Source: an uncultured Enterobacteriaceae bacterium (GTDB lineage: Bacteria > Pseudomonadota > Gammaproteobacteria > Enterobacterales > Enterobacteriaceae). Taken from it: 64,000 nt of DNA. Positions 44,942 to 54,355 of the stretch are shown here, piece after piece. The stretch's first letter is position 1. Each line of letters begins with the position of its first letter. The notes below the pieces were generated by a model. The model made no database searches, had not been told where the DNA came from, and worked only from the letters and a program-made list of their open reading frames with translations. The translations under genes were made by a program, and so were the position numbers. The stretch is taken from the NCBI GenBank assembly GCA_936920625.1, contig CAKZHC010000038.1:1-64000 (forward strand). Direction: 5' to 3'.

Positions 44942-46276
44942 ATGATAAATCGTCAGTATTTCGGCACAGATGGCATTCGTGGCAAAGTGGGGGAAGCACT
45001 GATTACTCCGGATTTCATACTGAAGCTTGGCTGGGCTGCCGGTACCGTGCTGGCAGGGCAGGGTTCTGGCAGAGTGATTATCGGGAAAGACACCAGAATT
45101 TCTGGTTATATGCTGGAGTCAGCACTTGAAGCAGGGCTAGCAGCCGCGGGGCTGTCAGCCGCTTTTACCGGGCCGATGCCAACGCCAGCGATCGCATATC
45201 TGACGCGTACCTTTCGTGCCGAAGCAGGGATTGTTATTTCTGCATCTCACAACCCTTTTGATGACAACGGAATCAAATTCTTTTCAACTAATGGAACTAA
45301 GTTACCAGATGAAATTGAAGCGGAGATTGAAATACAACTGGCTAAGCCCATGACTTGTGTAAAATCCGCTTGCCTGGGACGGGCAAGTCGGATTGTTGAT
45401 GCTCCCGGGCGCTATATTGAGTTTTGCAAGGCTACCTTCCCCAGTGAGCTAAGCCTCAATGGATTAAAAATCGTTGTAGATTGTGCTCACGGGGCGACAT
45501 ATCACATTGCACCTAGTGTGTTCAGTGAACTGGGGGCAAAAGTCATTGCTGTTGGTATTCAGCCAGACGGCATGAATATTAATGAACGGTGTGGTGCTAC
45601 TGATATCAATATGTTACGTGAACGTGTGCTGGCTGAGCAGGCTGATGTTGGGCTGGCTTTTGATGGTGATGGTGATCGCATCATTATGATTGATCATCAG
45701 GGAAACAAGGTGGATGGTGATCAGATCCTCTATATAATTGCTCGTGAGGGATTACGCCAGGCACAGCTCAGGGGCGGTGCTATTGGTACTCTGATGAGTA
45801 ATATGGGGCTTGAGCTGGCGCTAAAACAGTTAGGCATTCCTTTTATTAGAGCAGATGTGGGCGATCGTTATATACTTGAACTGCTCCAGGATAAAGGCTG
45901 GCGGCTCGGGGCTGAAAACTCAGGGCATGTTATTTTACTGGATAAAACCACCACGGGCGACGGTATTGTAGCAGGTTTACAAGTGCTCACCGCCATGATC
46001 CGTAATAGTATGACCTTACAGGATCTTTGCAGCGGTATGCAGTTGTTACCGCAGGTGCTGGTCAATGTTAGCTTCAATGCAAAGTGCGATCCCTTACAGA
46101 ATAAAAAGGTAATAGCCGTCACCCGTAATGTTGAAAAGATTCTGCATGGCAAGGGCCGGGTGCTGTTACGTAAATCTGGCACAGAACCGTTGATACGAGT
46201 AATGGTTGAAGGTGAAGACCTGGCTATTGTGACAGAGCTGGCGCATCGCATAGCCGATGAAATAAAAATAATCTGA
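44942..46276 (+). CDS. glmM: Phosphoglucosamine mutase GlmM
   Basis: GlmM converts glucosamine-6-P to glucosamine-1-P for UDP-GlcNAc synthesis. The 444-residue protein (E. coli 445) has the phosphoserine loop with Ser102 (VISASHNPFDDNG), the metal site DGDGDR, sugar loop GAENSGH and phosphate loop RKSGTEPLIR. It works with RapZ-regulated GlmS upstream in the pathway. All key residues are intact. Confidence 0.98.
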   Translation: MINRQYFGTDGIRGKVGEALITPDFILKLGWAAGTVLAGQGSGRVIIGKDTRISGYMLESALEAGLAAAGLSAAFTGPMPTPAIAYLTRTFRAEAGIVISASHNPFDDNGIKFFSTNGTKLPDEIEAEIEIQLAKPMTCVKSACLGRASRIVDAPGRYIEFCKATFPSELSLNGLKIVVDCAHGATYHIAPSVFSELGAKVIAVGIQPDGMNINERCGATDINMLRERVLAEQADVGLAFDGDGDRIIMIDHQGNKVDGDQILYIIAREGLRQAQLRGGAIGTLMSNMGLELALKQLGIPFIRADVGDRYILELLQDKGWRLGAENSGHVILLDKTTTGDGIVAGLQVLTAMIRNSMTLQDLCSGMQLLPQVLVNVSFNAKCDPLQNKKVIAVTRNVEKILHGKGRVLLRKSGTEPLIRVMVEGEDLAIVTELAHRIADEIKII

Positions 46277-46519
46277 TATAAAGCAGAAACAGGTTTTACG
46301 CTTCCCTTATTCATTGCCTTCATTGCCGAATTTAGAAGGTGGAGGATAAGCAGGCTGGTACTTTTTTCAGCAAATGATACGCTTGAAGTAAATTACGCTT
46401 GCGTGCCACAGGGGGTTTAGTTAGTATTCTCACCCGCTTCAAAGGGGTGGCATATATTTAGTCTGTAGCGTAACCGGTGCTATTCAGATACAGCTTGCTC
46501 CACGAAATAAAGGTTGATT

Positions 46520-46852
46520 ATGTACGAGGCTTTGTTGATTCTTCTGCTTATTGTTGCAGTAAGCCTGATAGGCTTAATTATGCTACAGCAAGGTAAGGGT
46601 GCTGATATGGGGGCATCTTTCGGAGCTGGCGCATCGGCAACGCTGTTTGGTTCGTCCGGTTCAGGCAACTTTATGACGCGTATGACAGCGGTGCTGGCGG
46701 CACTGTTTTTCATCATTAGTCTGGTTCTGGGGAATATTAACAGCGATAAAACAAACAGAGGCAGCAAGTGGGAGAACCTGACAGCACCACAACAAAGCCA
46801 GCAGGACAAAAAGCCTTCTAAGGTCGTACCGGGTAGTGATATTCCTAAATAA
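46520..46852 (+). CDS. secG: Protein-export subunit SecG
   Basis: SecG is an auxiliary subunit of SecYEG. From ATG 46520 it has 110 residues, the E. coli length. It has a first transmembrane helix (about 2-22) and the cytoplasmic LQQGKGADMGASFGAGASAT loop. A second helix (about 53-73) and a polar C-terminus with proline-rich end follow. It precedes the tRNA-Leu gene. Confidence 0.97.
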   Translation: MYEALLILLLIVAVSLIGLIMLQQGKGADMGASFGAGASATLFGSSGSGNFMTRMTAVLAALFFIISLVLGNINSDKTNRGSKWENLTAPQQSQQDKKPSKVVPGSDIPK

Positions 46853-47016
46853 TAGCTGACTGGATGTTGCCGATAACTTGCAGAAGAAAATAGCAGATAA
46901 CTATTACAGCAACGGTCAACAGGGCGTTTTTCAGGTTCAGTTAAGGCAGCATATATTCCTTAATCAAACGGAAACAAGGTTAAGGTGAAGTTATAGTGAG
47001 CTGGCATAGATAATAT

Positions 47017-47103
47017 ACCGGGGTGGTGGAATTGGCAGACACGCTACCTTGAGGTGGTAGTGCCCGATTGGGCTTACGGGTTCAAGTCCCGTCCTCGGTA
47101 CCA
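47017..47103 (+). tRNA. leuU: tRNA-Leu (anticodon GAG)
   Basis: This is an 87-nt class II tRNA with long variable arm and encoded CCA. The anticodon GAG is at 47051-47053 in loop TTGAGGT between CTACC and GGTAG. The acceptor arm ACCGGGG pairs with CCTCGGT, with an A1-U72 pair and a G5-U68 wobble where E. coli has G1-U72 and A5-U68. The T loop TTCAAGT is normal. The position after secG is as in E. coli leuU. Confidence 0.96.
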
Positions 47104-47163
47104 ACAGTCACTCATAACTTGCATTTATTGCCTATCTGGCGTAACATTCGCCACACTTTCGGA

Positions 47164-47240
<77 letters not shown>

Positions 47241-47374
47241 TCTCTTTAATGAAGTTTTTTCCCAAATATGCTGTAAGCTTGTTAACCATGCATCACAGCG
47301 AATTTTGCAAAAACTCTTCATGAACGGTCTGCAAAGCACGCAACGTGCGGTGTTCAGGGTCTGGTCGCATAATT

Positions 47375-47396
47375 CCCCGATTTATCGGGGTTTTTT
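47375..47396 (+). terminator. Terminator between metY and rimP
   Basis: The stem CCCCGA/TCGGGG with TTTA loop is followed by six T. It lies after the tRNA and 60 bp before rimP. NusA is known to control read-through in this operon, so it may act as an attenuator. Confidence 0.85.
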
Positions 47397-47456
47397 CGTT
47401 ATCAGGCCATTCCATCGCTGGGCTCAAGGCCCTTTTTTTACGTCCTGGAGGTGGTT

Positions 47457-47909
47457 TTGTCCACACTTGAACAAAAATTGGCAAAGCTCATTTCGGCATC
47501 GGTTGAGGCGCTGGGTTACGAGCTGTATGGTATAGAGTTTCTGCGAGGCCGTACATCCACACTTCGTATCTATATCGATAGCGAAAAGGGCATTACAGTT
47601 GATGATTGTGCTGATGTCAGTCATCAGGTCAGTGGTGTGCTTGATGTTGAAGATCCCATTAGTGTGGCTTACAACCTTGAAGTCTCTTCACCGGGTCTTG
47701 ACCGTCCTCTGTTTGATGCAAAACATTATGAACGTTTTCAGGGGCAGGAGATTAGTCTGGTATTACGTACGGCTATACAAAATCGCCGTAAATGGCAGGG
47801 TGTTATTAAGTCTGTTGAAGGCGAAATGATCACTGTAAGTGCTGAAGGCAATGAAGAAGTATTCGCACTGGGAAATATTCAGAAAGCGAACCTAGTCCCT
47901 CATTTTTAA
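47457..47909 (+). CDS. rimP: Ribosome maturation factor RimP
   Basis: RimP assists 30S assembly. The start is TTG at 47457 (SD GGAGGT 4 bp upstream), as in E. coli, giving 150 residues starting STLEQKLAKLI. Conserved segments are RGRTSTLRIYID, DCADVSHQVSGVLDVEDPI and SSPGLDRPLFD. nusA starts 24 bp downstream. Confidence 0.96.
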   Translation: MSTLEQKLAKLISASVEALGYELYGIEFLRGRTSTLRIYIDSEKGITVDDCADVSHQVSGVLDVEDPISVAYNLEVSSPGLDRPLFDAKHYERFQGQEISLVLRTAIQNRRKWQGVIKSVEGEMITVSAEGNEEVFALGNIQKANLVPHF

Positions 47910-47933
47910 ACGTCCGGATTGAGGCTAACCAGG

Positions 47934-49421
47934 ATGAACAAAGAAATTCTAGCTGTCGTTGAAGCAGTTTCCAATGAGAAAGCACTGCCGCGTGAAAAGA
48001 TCTTTGAAGCGTTGGAGAGCGCACTGGCAACAGCAACCAAAAAGAAATACGAGCAGGAAATTGATGTACGCATCTTAATTGATCGTAAGAGCGGTGATTT
48101 TGACACCTTTCGTCGCTGGGAGGTAGTGGAAGAGGTGGCTCAGCCCACTCGTGAAATCACACTAGAAGCCGCTCAGTTTGAAGACCCGAACCTTAATCTG
48201 GGCGATTTTGTTGAAGATCAGATTGAGTCTGTCACTTTTGATCGTATCACCACTCAAACGGCTAAACAGGTCATTGTGCAGAAGGTGCGTGAAGCTGAAC
48301 GTGCAATTGTGGTGGAGCAGTTCCGGGAGCAGGAAGGCGACATCATTACTGGTGTAGTCAAGAAAGTGAACCGCGACAATATCACTTTAGATTTAGGTAA
48401 TAACGCAGAGGCTGTCATTCTACGGGAAGATATGTTGCCTCGTGAGAATTTTCGCCCAGGTGATCGGGTCCGTGGTGTATTATACGCTGTTCGCCCCGAA
48501 GCACGTGGTGCCCAGCTTTTTGTCAGTCGTGCACGCTCAGAGATGTTGATTGAACTGTTTCGTATTGAAGTACCAGAAATTGGCGAAGAGGTACTCGAAA
48601 TCAAAGCAGCTGCGCGTGATCCAGGCTCGCGGGCCAAAATTGCAGTAAAAACTAATGATAAACGCATTGACCCCGTCGGTGCCTGCGTGGGTATGCGTGG
48701 TGCTAGAGTACAGGCGGTATCCAGTGAGCTGGGTGGTGAGCGTATTGACATCGTGCTGTGGGATGACAACCCGGCGCAGTCTGTTATCAATGCAATGGCG
48801 CCGGCAGATGTTGTTTCTATCGTAGTAGATGAAGACACCCACACGATGGATATTGCAGTAGAAGCGAGTAATTTGGCTCAGGCAATTGGCCGCAATGGCC
48901 AGAATGTCCGGCTGGCTTCGCAACTCAGTGGCTGGAAGTTGAATGTAATGACGGTTGAAGATTTACAATCTAAGCACCAGGCTGAGACGTATGCTGCCAT
49001 CAATGCATTCGTCAAACACCTTGACATTGATGAGGAATTTGCAAGCGTACTGGTTGAAGAGGGCTTCTCTTCACTTGAAGAGCTGGTTTACGTTCCAATC
49101 AACGAATTGCTTCAAATCGAGGGCCTTGATAAAGCGACTATAGAAACACTGCGCGAACGAGCGAAGAGTGCATTGACTAACCTCGCTTTGGCACAGGAAG
49201 AAAGTCTGGGCGATAACAGGCCAGCGGAAGATTTACTAAATCTTGAAGGCATGAATCGTCCTCTGGCATTCAAACTGGCAGCGATGGGTGTGTGTACATT
49301 AGAAGACCTCGCCGAACAGGGTGTCGATGATCTGGCAGATATAGAAGGGCTGAATGACGAAGAAGCGGGTACATTGATCATGGCAGCGCGCAATATCCGT
49401 TGGTTTGGTGATGATGCATAA
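47934..49421 (+). CDS. nusA: Transcription termination/antitermination factor NusA
   Basis: NusA binds RNA polymerase and nascent RNA and modulates pausing, termination and antitermination. From ATG 47934 it has 495 residues, equal to E. coli. The N-terminal polymerase-binding domain is followed by S1 (about 135-200), KH1 and KH2 (including AIGRNGQNVRLA), and two acidic repeats that bind the alpha CTD and RNA. The C-terminus is RWFGDDA. infB follows after 24 bp. Confidence 0.98.
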   Translation: MNKEILAVVEAVSNEKALPREKIFEALESALATATKKKYEQEIDVRILIDRKSGDFDTFRRWEVVEEVAQPTREITLEAAQFEDPNLNLGDFVEDQIESVTFDRITTQTAKQVIVQKVREAERAIVVEQFREQEGDIITGVVKKVNRDNITLDLGNNAEAVILREDMLPRENFRPGDRVRGVLYAVRPEARGAQLFVSRARSEMLIELFRIEVPEIGEEVLEIKAAARDPGSRAKIAVKTNDKRIDPVGACVGMRGARVQAVSSELGGERIDIVLWDDNPAQSVINAMAPADVVSIVVDEDTHTMDIAVEASNLAQAIGRNGQNVRLASQLSGWKLNVMTVEDLQSKHQAETYAAINAFVKHLDIDEEFASVLVEEGFSSLEELVYVPINELLQIEGLDKATIETLRERAKSALTNLALAQEESLGDNRPAEDLLNLEGMNRPLAFKLAAMGVCTLEDLAEQGVDDLADIEGLNDEEAGTLIMAARNIRWFGDDA

Positions 49422-49445
49422 TAGACTGTAGCAGGAAGGAACAGT

Positions 49446-52100
49446 ATGACAGATGTAACTGTGAAATCGCTGGCTGTGGAGATTCAGACATCGGTAGAGC
49501 GCCTGGTACAGCAGTTTGCTGATGCGGGGATTCGAAAATCCGAAAATGACTCTGTAACCCAGCATGAAAAAGAGATGTTACTAACGCATCTCAGCCGTGA
49601 TCACATTAATAGCGGCAAATTAACTTTACAGCGCAAAACGCGCAGTACCTTGAATATTCCTGGTACTGGGGGTAAAAGTAAATCGGTACAAATCGAAGTT
49701 CGTAAAAAACGTACTTATATTAAAGGCAGTGTGGCAGACGCAGGAAAGGCAGGAGCCGGGGCCCAACAACAAGTAGTGGAAGAGCAGGCACGTCGCGCGG
49801 CAGAAGAGCAAGCTAAACGCGAAATTGAAGAGCATGCTAAACGTGAGGCTGAACAAAAGGCCATGCGTGAAGCAGCGGAAAAAGAGAAAGTGAGCAAGCA
49901 ACATACCACCGTAGAGGCCAAAGCGAGCCAAAGTAATAAAGCACGCCTTGAAGCAGAAGCCGCAGAGCTCAAGCATAAAGCAGAACAAGAAGTACAGCGT
50001 AAACTCGAAGAGAACGCTAAACGTGTTGCTGAGGAAGCCCGCCGTCTCGCTTTGGAACATTCGAGTGAGTGGGAACGTGACGAAAATGATGATGATGACA
50101 GCGATTATCATGTCACAACCTCTCAACATGCACGTCAGGCAGAAGATGAAAGTGATCGTGAAGTAGAAGGTGGCCGTGGTCGTGGCCGCAATGTAAAAGC
50201 ATCCCGACCTAAAAAAGGTAACAAGCACAGCGAAGCAAAAACGGATCGTGAAGAAGCACGTGCAGCGGTTCGTGGTGGCAAAGGTGGTAAACATCGTAAA
50301 GGTGCTGCATTACAGCAAAGTTTCACTAAGCCGGTACAAACAGTAAACCGCGACGTTGTGATAGGTGAAACAATCACAGTAGCTGAACTGGCTAATAAGA
50401 TGGCAGTGAAAGGTTCTCAGGTCATCAAGACAGTGATGAAAATGGGGGCTATGGCTACCATAAACCAGGTGATCGATCAGGAGATGGCACAACTTGTTGC
50501 GGAAGAGATGGGGCATAAAGTCATTCTGCGGCGCGAAAACGAGCTGGAAGAGGCGATACTGAGTGATCGTGACACAGGTATAGCAGCTGAATCCCGAGCA
50601 CCAGTCGTTACTATCATGGGGCACGTCGATCATGGTAAAACATCGCTGCTGGATTATATTCGTTCTACCAAAGTTGCTTCTGGAGAGGCAGGTGGAATTA
50701 CACAGCATATAGGTGCCTATCACGTTGAAATTGATAATGGCATGATCACCTTCCTGGATACCCCCGGGCACACTGCATTCACGGCGATGCGTGCGCGCGG
50801 AGCCCAGGCAACGGATATTGTTGTTCTGGTAGTAGCTGCAGATGACGGTGTAATGCCACAGACTATTGAGGCAGTTCAGCACGCTAAAGCGGCGGGTGTT
50901 CCGGTTGTCGTTGCCGTTAATAAAATTGACAAACCTGAGGCAGATCCAGACAGAGTGAAAAATGAACTCACTCAGTACGGCATTATTCCAGAGGAGTGGG
51001 GTGGTGAAAATATGTTCGTCAACGTTTCAGCGAAGACGGGCATAGGTATTGATGATCTGCTACAGGTTATTTTGCTGCAGGCTGAGGTGCTGGAGCTGAC
51101 TGCAATACGCCATGGTATGGCAAGTGGTGTGGTTATTGAATCTTTCCTTGATAAGGGCCGCGGCTCGGTGGCAACTATCTTGGTGCGTGAGGGTACGCTG
51201 AATAAAGGCGATATTGTCCTCTGTGGCTTTGAATACGGCCGCGTGCGGGCGATGCGTGATGAAACAGGGCGTGAAGTGCTAACAGCAGGCCCCTCCATTC
51301 CTGTCGAGATCCTAGGCCTGTCTGGTGTGCCAGCAGCAGGTGATGAAGCTACGGTAGTGCGCGATGAGAAAAAAGCTCGTGAAGTAGCACTCTATCGTCA
51401 GGGTAAATTCCGTGAAGTTAAGCTGGCGCGTCAGCAGAAATCCAAACTAGAGAACATGTTTGCCAACATGTCCGAAGGTGAAGTTTCTGAGCTTAACATT
51501 GTACTCAAAGCAGATGTTCAGGGTTCCCTCGAAGCGATTACGGATTCACTACTCAAGCTCTCTACAGACGAAGTGAAGGTGAAAATTGTTGGTTCAGGTG
51601 TTGGCGGTATCACTGAAACTGACGCGACTCTGGCGGCTGCCTCTAATGCTATTATACTCGGCTTCAATGTTCGTGCTGATGCTTCTGCTCGTCGGGTGAT
51701 TGAAACGGAAAATCTTGATCTGCGCTACTATTCAGTCATCTATAATTTGATAGATGAAGTTAAGGCGGCGATGAGCGGTATGCTGGCACCAGAATTCAAA
51801 CAGCATATTATCGGCCTGGCTGAAGTTCGTGATGTATTTAAATCACCGAAGTATGGTGCTATTGCTGGTTGTATGGTGACTGAAGGTCTGGTTAAACGTC
51901 ATAATCCAATCCGTGTGTTGCGTGACAATGTAGTGATATACGAAGGTGAACTGGAGTCGTTGCGGCGCTTTAAAGATGATGTAAATGAAGTACGTAACGG
52001 TATGGAATGTGGTATCGGCGTAAAGAATTATAATGACGTGCGTGCCGGTGACATGATTGAAGTATTTGAAGTGGTTGAAGTGAAGCGCACTATTGATTAA
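49446..52100 (+). CDS. infB: Translation initiation factor IF-2
   Basis: IF-2 is the GTPase that brings fMet-tRNA to the 30S subunit. The 884-residue protein (E. coli 890) has an N-terminal domain and a charged, Ala/Glu/Lys/Arg-rich coiled segment (about 105-205). The RGRGRN and KGGKHRKG basic patches follow, then the G domain with GHVDHGKT (392-399), DTPGH and NKID. Domains II-IV end KRTID. The ATG is preceded by AGGAAGGAA. Confidence 0.98.
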   Translation: MTDVTVKSLAVEIQTSVERLVQQFADAGIRKSENDSVTQHEKEMLLTHLSRDHINSGKLTLQRKTRSTLNIPGTGGKSKSVQIEVRKKRTYIKGSVADAGKAGAGAQQQVVEEQARRAAEEQAKREIEEHAKREAEQKAMREAAEKEKVSKQHTTVEAKASQSNKARLEAEAAELKHKAEQEVQRKLEENAKRVAEEARRLALEHSSEWERDENDDDDSDYHVTTSQHARQAEDESDREVEGGRGRGRNVKASRPKKGNKHSEAKTDREEARAAVRGGKGGKHRKGAALQQSFTKPVQTVNRDVVIGETITVAELANKMAVKGSQVIKTVMKMGAMATINQVIDQEMAQLVAEEMGHKVILRRENELEEAILSDRDTGIAAESRAPVVTIMGHVDHGKTSLLDYIRSTKVASGEAGGITQHIGAYHVEIDNGMITFLDTPGHTAFTAMRARGAQATDIVVLVVAADDGVMPQTIEAVQHAKAAGVPVVVAVNKIDKPEADPDRVKNELTQYGIIPEEWGGENMFVNVSAKTGIGIDDLLQVILLQAEVLELTAIRHGMASGVVIESFLDKGRGSVATILVREGTLNKGDIVLCGFEYGRVRAMRDETGREVLTAGPSIPVEILGLSGVPAAGDEATVVRDEKKAREVALYRQGKFREVKLARQQKSKLENMFANMSEGEVSELNIVLKADVQGSLEAITDSLLKLSTDEVKVKIVGSGVGGITETDATLAAASNAIILGFNVRADASARRVIETENLDLRYYSVIYNLIDEVKAAMSGMLAPEFKQHIIGLAEVRDVFKSPKYGAIAGCMVTEGLVKRHNPIRVLRDNVVIYEGELESLRRFKDDVNEVRNGMECGIGVKNYNDVRAGDMIEVFEVVEVKRTID

Positions 52101-52124
52101 TAGTCTTTTCGCAACCCCTTCTGA

Positions 52125-52142
52125 GGAGGCCATCGGGCCTCC
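52125..52142 (+). other. Hairpin between infB and rbfA
   Basis: GGAGGCC-ATCG-GGCCTCC (52125-52142) is a perfect 7-bp stem followed by TTATTGTTT. It lies 20 bp before rbfA and could be a processing site or partial terminator. Confidence 0.65.
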
Positions 52143-52161
52143 TTATTGTTTGGAGATGTTT

Positions 52162-52566
52162 ATGGCGAAAGAGTTTGGCCGTCCACAGCGTGTCGCGCAG
52201 GAGTTACAAAAAGAGATCGCTGTAATTTTGCAACGTGAAATCAAAGACCCCCGTCTTGGGATGATGGTGACAGTCTCAGGCGTCGAAGTGTCGCGCGATT
52301 TAGCCTATGCCAAAGTATTTGTAACATTCCTGAATGATAGAGATGAAGAAGCGATCAAAAAGGGCCTTAAAGCCCTGAAAGAGGCGTCAGGTTATATTCG
52401 GGTACTACTGGGTAAGGCCATGCGTTTACGCATTGTGCCTGAACTCACTTTTTTATATGACAATTCACTGACTGAAGGTATGCGTTTGTTGAATTTAGTC
52501 AGTTCAGTCGTCCGGAACGATAACAGTCGCCGCGTAAATCACGATGATGACAGTGAGGAGAAGTAA
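52162..52566 (+). CDS. rbfA: 30S ribosome-binding factor RbfA
   Basis: RbfA is a KH-fold factor for late 30S maturation. From ATG 52162 it has 134 residues (E. coli 133). It has the start MAKEFGRPQRVAQELQKEIA, the KDPRLGMMVTVSGVEVSRDL core and ALKEASGYIRVLLG. The C-terminus is acidic. It overlaps truB by one base (TAATG). Confidence 0.97.
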   Translation: MAKEFGRPQRVAQELQKEIAVILQREIKDPRLGMMVTVSGVEVSRDLAYAKVFVTFLNDRDEEAIKKGLKALKEASGYIRVLLGKAMRLRIVPELTFLYDNSLTEGMRLLNLVSSVVRNDNSRRVNHDDDSEEK

Positions 52567-53507
52567 TGGGGCGTCCTGCTCGCCGGGGTCGTGATATTCA
52601 CGGTGTATTGCTGCTGGATAAGCCTCCGGGACTTTCCTCTAATGATGCCCTGCAAAAGGTTAAACGGCTGTATAATGCAAATCGTGCTGGCCATACTGGT
52701 GCGCTGGATCCTCTGGCAACCGGCATGTTGCCGATTTGTCTGGGTGAAGCAACTAAGTTTTCACAGTATCTGCTGGAATCTGACAAACGCTATCGGGTTA
52801 TTGCCCGTCTGGGCCAGCGGACTGATACTTCAGATGCAGATGGTCAAATCATCTGTGAGCGTCCAGTGCTATTCAGTGCGGCACAATTGGAGACGATGCT
52901 GGCGTGTTTTCGGGGGCAATTTTTGCAAGTGCCTTCCATGTATTCAGCGCTGAAATATCAGGGGCGAAAACTCTATGAATACGCACGGGAAGGTGTTGAA
53001 GTTCCGCGTGAAGCCCGTTCTGTTACCGTTCACGAATTGCTATTCATTCGTCATCAGGGAGATGAACTGGAGCTGGAAATCCACTGCTCTAAAGGTACGT
53101 ACGTCCGTACTATAATTGATGATCTGGGCGAAAAGCTTGGCTGCGGTGCGCATGTCATTATGCTCCGGCGTATGCAGGTTGGTTCGTATCCATCAGAAAA
53201 GATGGTAACGCTCCAACAACTGGATACGTTACTGACTGTTGCGCATGAAAATGCCTGCCCGGCTAGTGAGTTACTCGACCCACTGTTAATGCCAACAGAC
53301 AGCCCGGCAGCCGCTTATCCCCGAGTAAATATGACCCCTGTAGTTGCGGCTTACTTTAAGCTCGGCCAGCCAGTGCGTGTTGCAGGCGCACCATTAACCG
53401 GCCTGGTAAGAGTCACAGAGGGAGAAGGTCATATTTTCATTGGTATGGCGGTTATTGACGATCAGGGGCGGGTAGCGCCCCGCCGGTTAATGGTCACACA
53501 TCCTTAG
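52566..53507 (+). CDS. truB: tRNA pseudouridine-55 synthase TruB
   Basis: TruB makes Psi55 in the T loop of tRNAs and also acts as a tRNA chaperone. In the 313-residue protein (E. coli 314) the catalytic Asp48 is in GHTGALDPLATGMLP. The RCSKGTYVRTIIDDLG-like segment appears as CSKGTYVRT, and a C-terminal PUA domain follows (about 250-313). Coupled to rbfA. Confidence 0.97.
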   Translation: MGRPARRGRDIHGVLLLDKPPGLSSNDALQKVKRLYNANRAGHTGALDPLATGMLPICLGEATKFSQYLLESDKRYRVIARLGQRTDTSDADGQIICERPVLFSAAQLETMLACFRGQFLQVPSMYSALKYQGRKLYEYAREGVEVPREARSVTVHELLFIRHQGDELELEIHCSKGTYVRTIIDDLGEKLGCGAHVIMLRRMQVGSYPSEKMVTLQQLDTLLTVAHENACPASELLDPLLMPTDSPAAAYPRVNMTPVVAAYFKLGQPVRVAGAPLTGLVRVTEGEGHIFIGMAVIDDQGRVAPRRLMVTHP

Positions 53508-53798
53508 TGTCTGGTATAAAAAGCAGCCGGCTGTCGTCAGGCAGAAAGAGCTGTGAGAACACGTGAATAAAATGCCTGTTAGCCATTTTGTCGTTGCCTC
53601 ATGTTTATGAAAAAGAGTGAATGAACCTGTGCAGTAATTTTTCATGACATACGTTGATTATCAATTACCTGACAAAATGGAAACTAACTGTAAATTTGCT
53701 ATCATTGTCGGCGCGGAGTAAACTACTACAGTTTTATTCTGGGACAAGCTGAATTAGAGATCGGCGCCCAATAATTGATTCTTAACTGGAGTTTTGTT

Positions 53799-54068
53799 AT
53801 GTCTCTAAGCGTAGAAGCGAAAGCTGAAATTATTGCTAAATATGGTCATGGTAAAAATGACAGTGGTTCGACTGAAGTTCAGGTTGCATTACTAACGGGC
53901 CAGATAAATCATTTGCAAAGTCATTTTTCTGAGCATAAAAAAGATCATCACAGTCGGCGTGGATTGCTACGTATGGTATCCCAACGTCGTAAATTACTGG
54001 ATTATCTTAAGCGCAAAGATGTTGCTCGTTATTCAAGTCTTATTGAAAGTCTGGGTTTGCGCCGCTAA
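53799..54068 (+). CDS. rpsO: 30S ribosomal protein S15
   Basis: S15 binds helices 20-22 of 16S rRNA and represses its own mRNA. From ATG 53799 it has 89 residues, as in E. coli. It has the start MSLSVEAKAEI and the DSGSTEVQVALLTGQINHL and HSRRGLLRMVSQRRKLLDYL segments. The upstream in-frame ATG (53775) is rejected from the family start. A terminator follows, then pnp. Confidence 0.98.
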   Translation: MSLSVEAKAEIIAKYGHGKNDSGSTEVQVALLTGQINHLQSHFSEHKKDHHSRRGLLRMVSQRRKLLDYLKRKDVARYSSLIESLGLRR

Positions 54069-54137
54069 GTCTTAGCAATCTGGAATGTCTGAAAATTTGT
54101 TGGCCAGTACATTCAGATCCAAGAGAATTTCGTAGTC

Positions 54138-54163
54138 AAAAGGGGCCGCTATGGCCCCTTTTT
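54138..54163 (+). terminator. Rho-independent terminator after rpsO
   Basis: The stem AAAAGGGGCC/GGCCCCTTTT with a 5-nt loop is followed by a further T. It separates rpsO from the pnp leader. Confidence 0.93.
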
Positions 54164-54227
54164 CAGGTTTCAGTTATCGAGGCCTAATTTTAAATTGCAC
54201 AAGGTGATCTTCAGTTGCTGAAGTTCG

Positions 54228-54280
54228 CGCGACTAATGAGAGGCCTCATTCGTCTGGATTGAGGATTGTCATTAGTCGCG
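54228..54280 (+). promoter_or_regulatory. pnp leader stem-loop (RNase III site)
   Basis: CGCGACTAATGA (54228-54239) pairs perfectly with TCATTAGTCGCG (54269-54280) around an internally structured loop. It lies 75 bp before the pnp start. In E. coli a long double-stranded leader at this position is cut by RNase III, letting PNPase degrade its own mRNA. Retention of a perfect 12-bp stem suggests the autoregulatory circuit is kept. Confidence 0.85.
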
Positions 54281-54355
54281 AGGATGCAAAAGAAGATTTA
54301 AAAACCACGGGTGGTAAACACGGTAGTGTTCCGCCATGAAGTGAAGGATAGTATT

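Noticed and set aside
47017..47103. tRNA-Leu(GAG) as a pseudo-tRNA because of acceptor changes
   Set aside because: The A1-U72 pair and G5-U68 wobble keep the stem paired, and the anticodon, T loop and CCA are intact.
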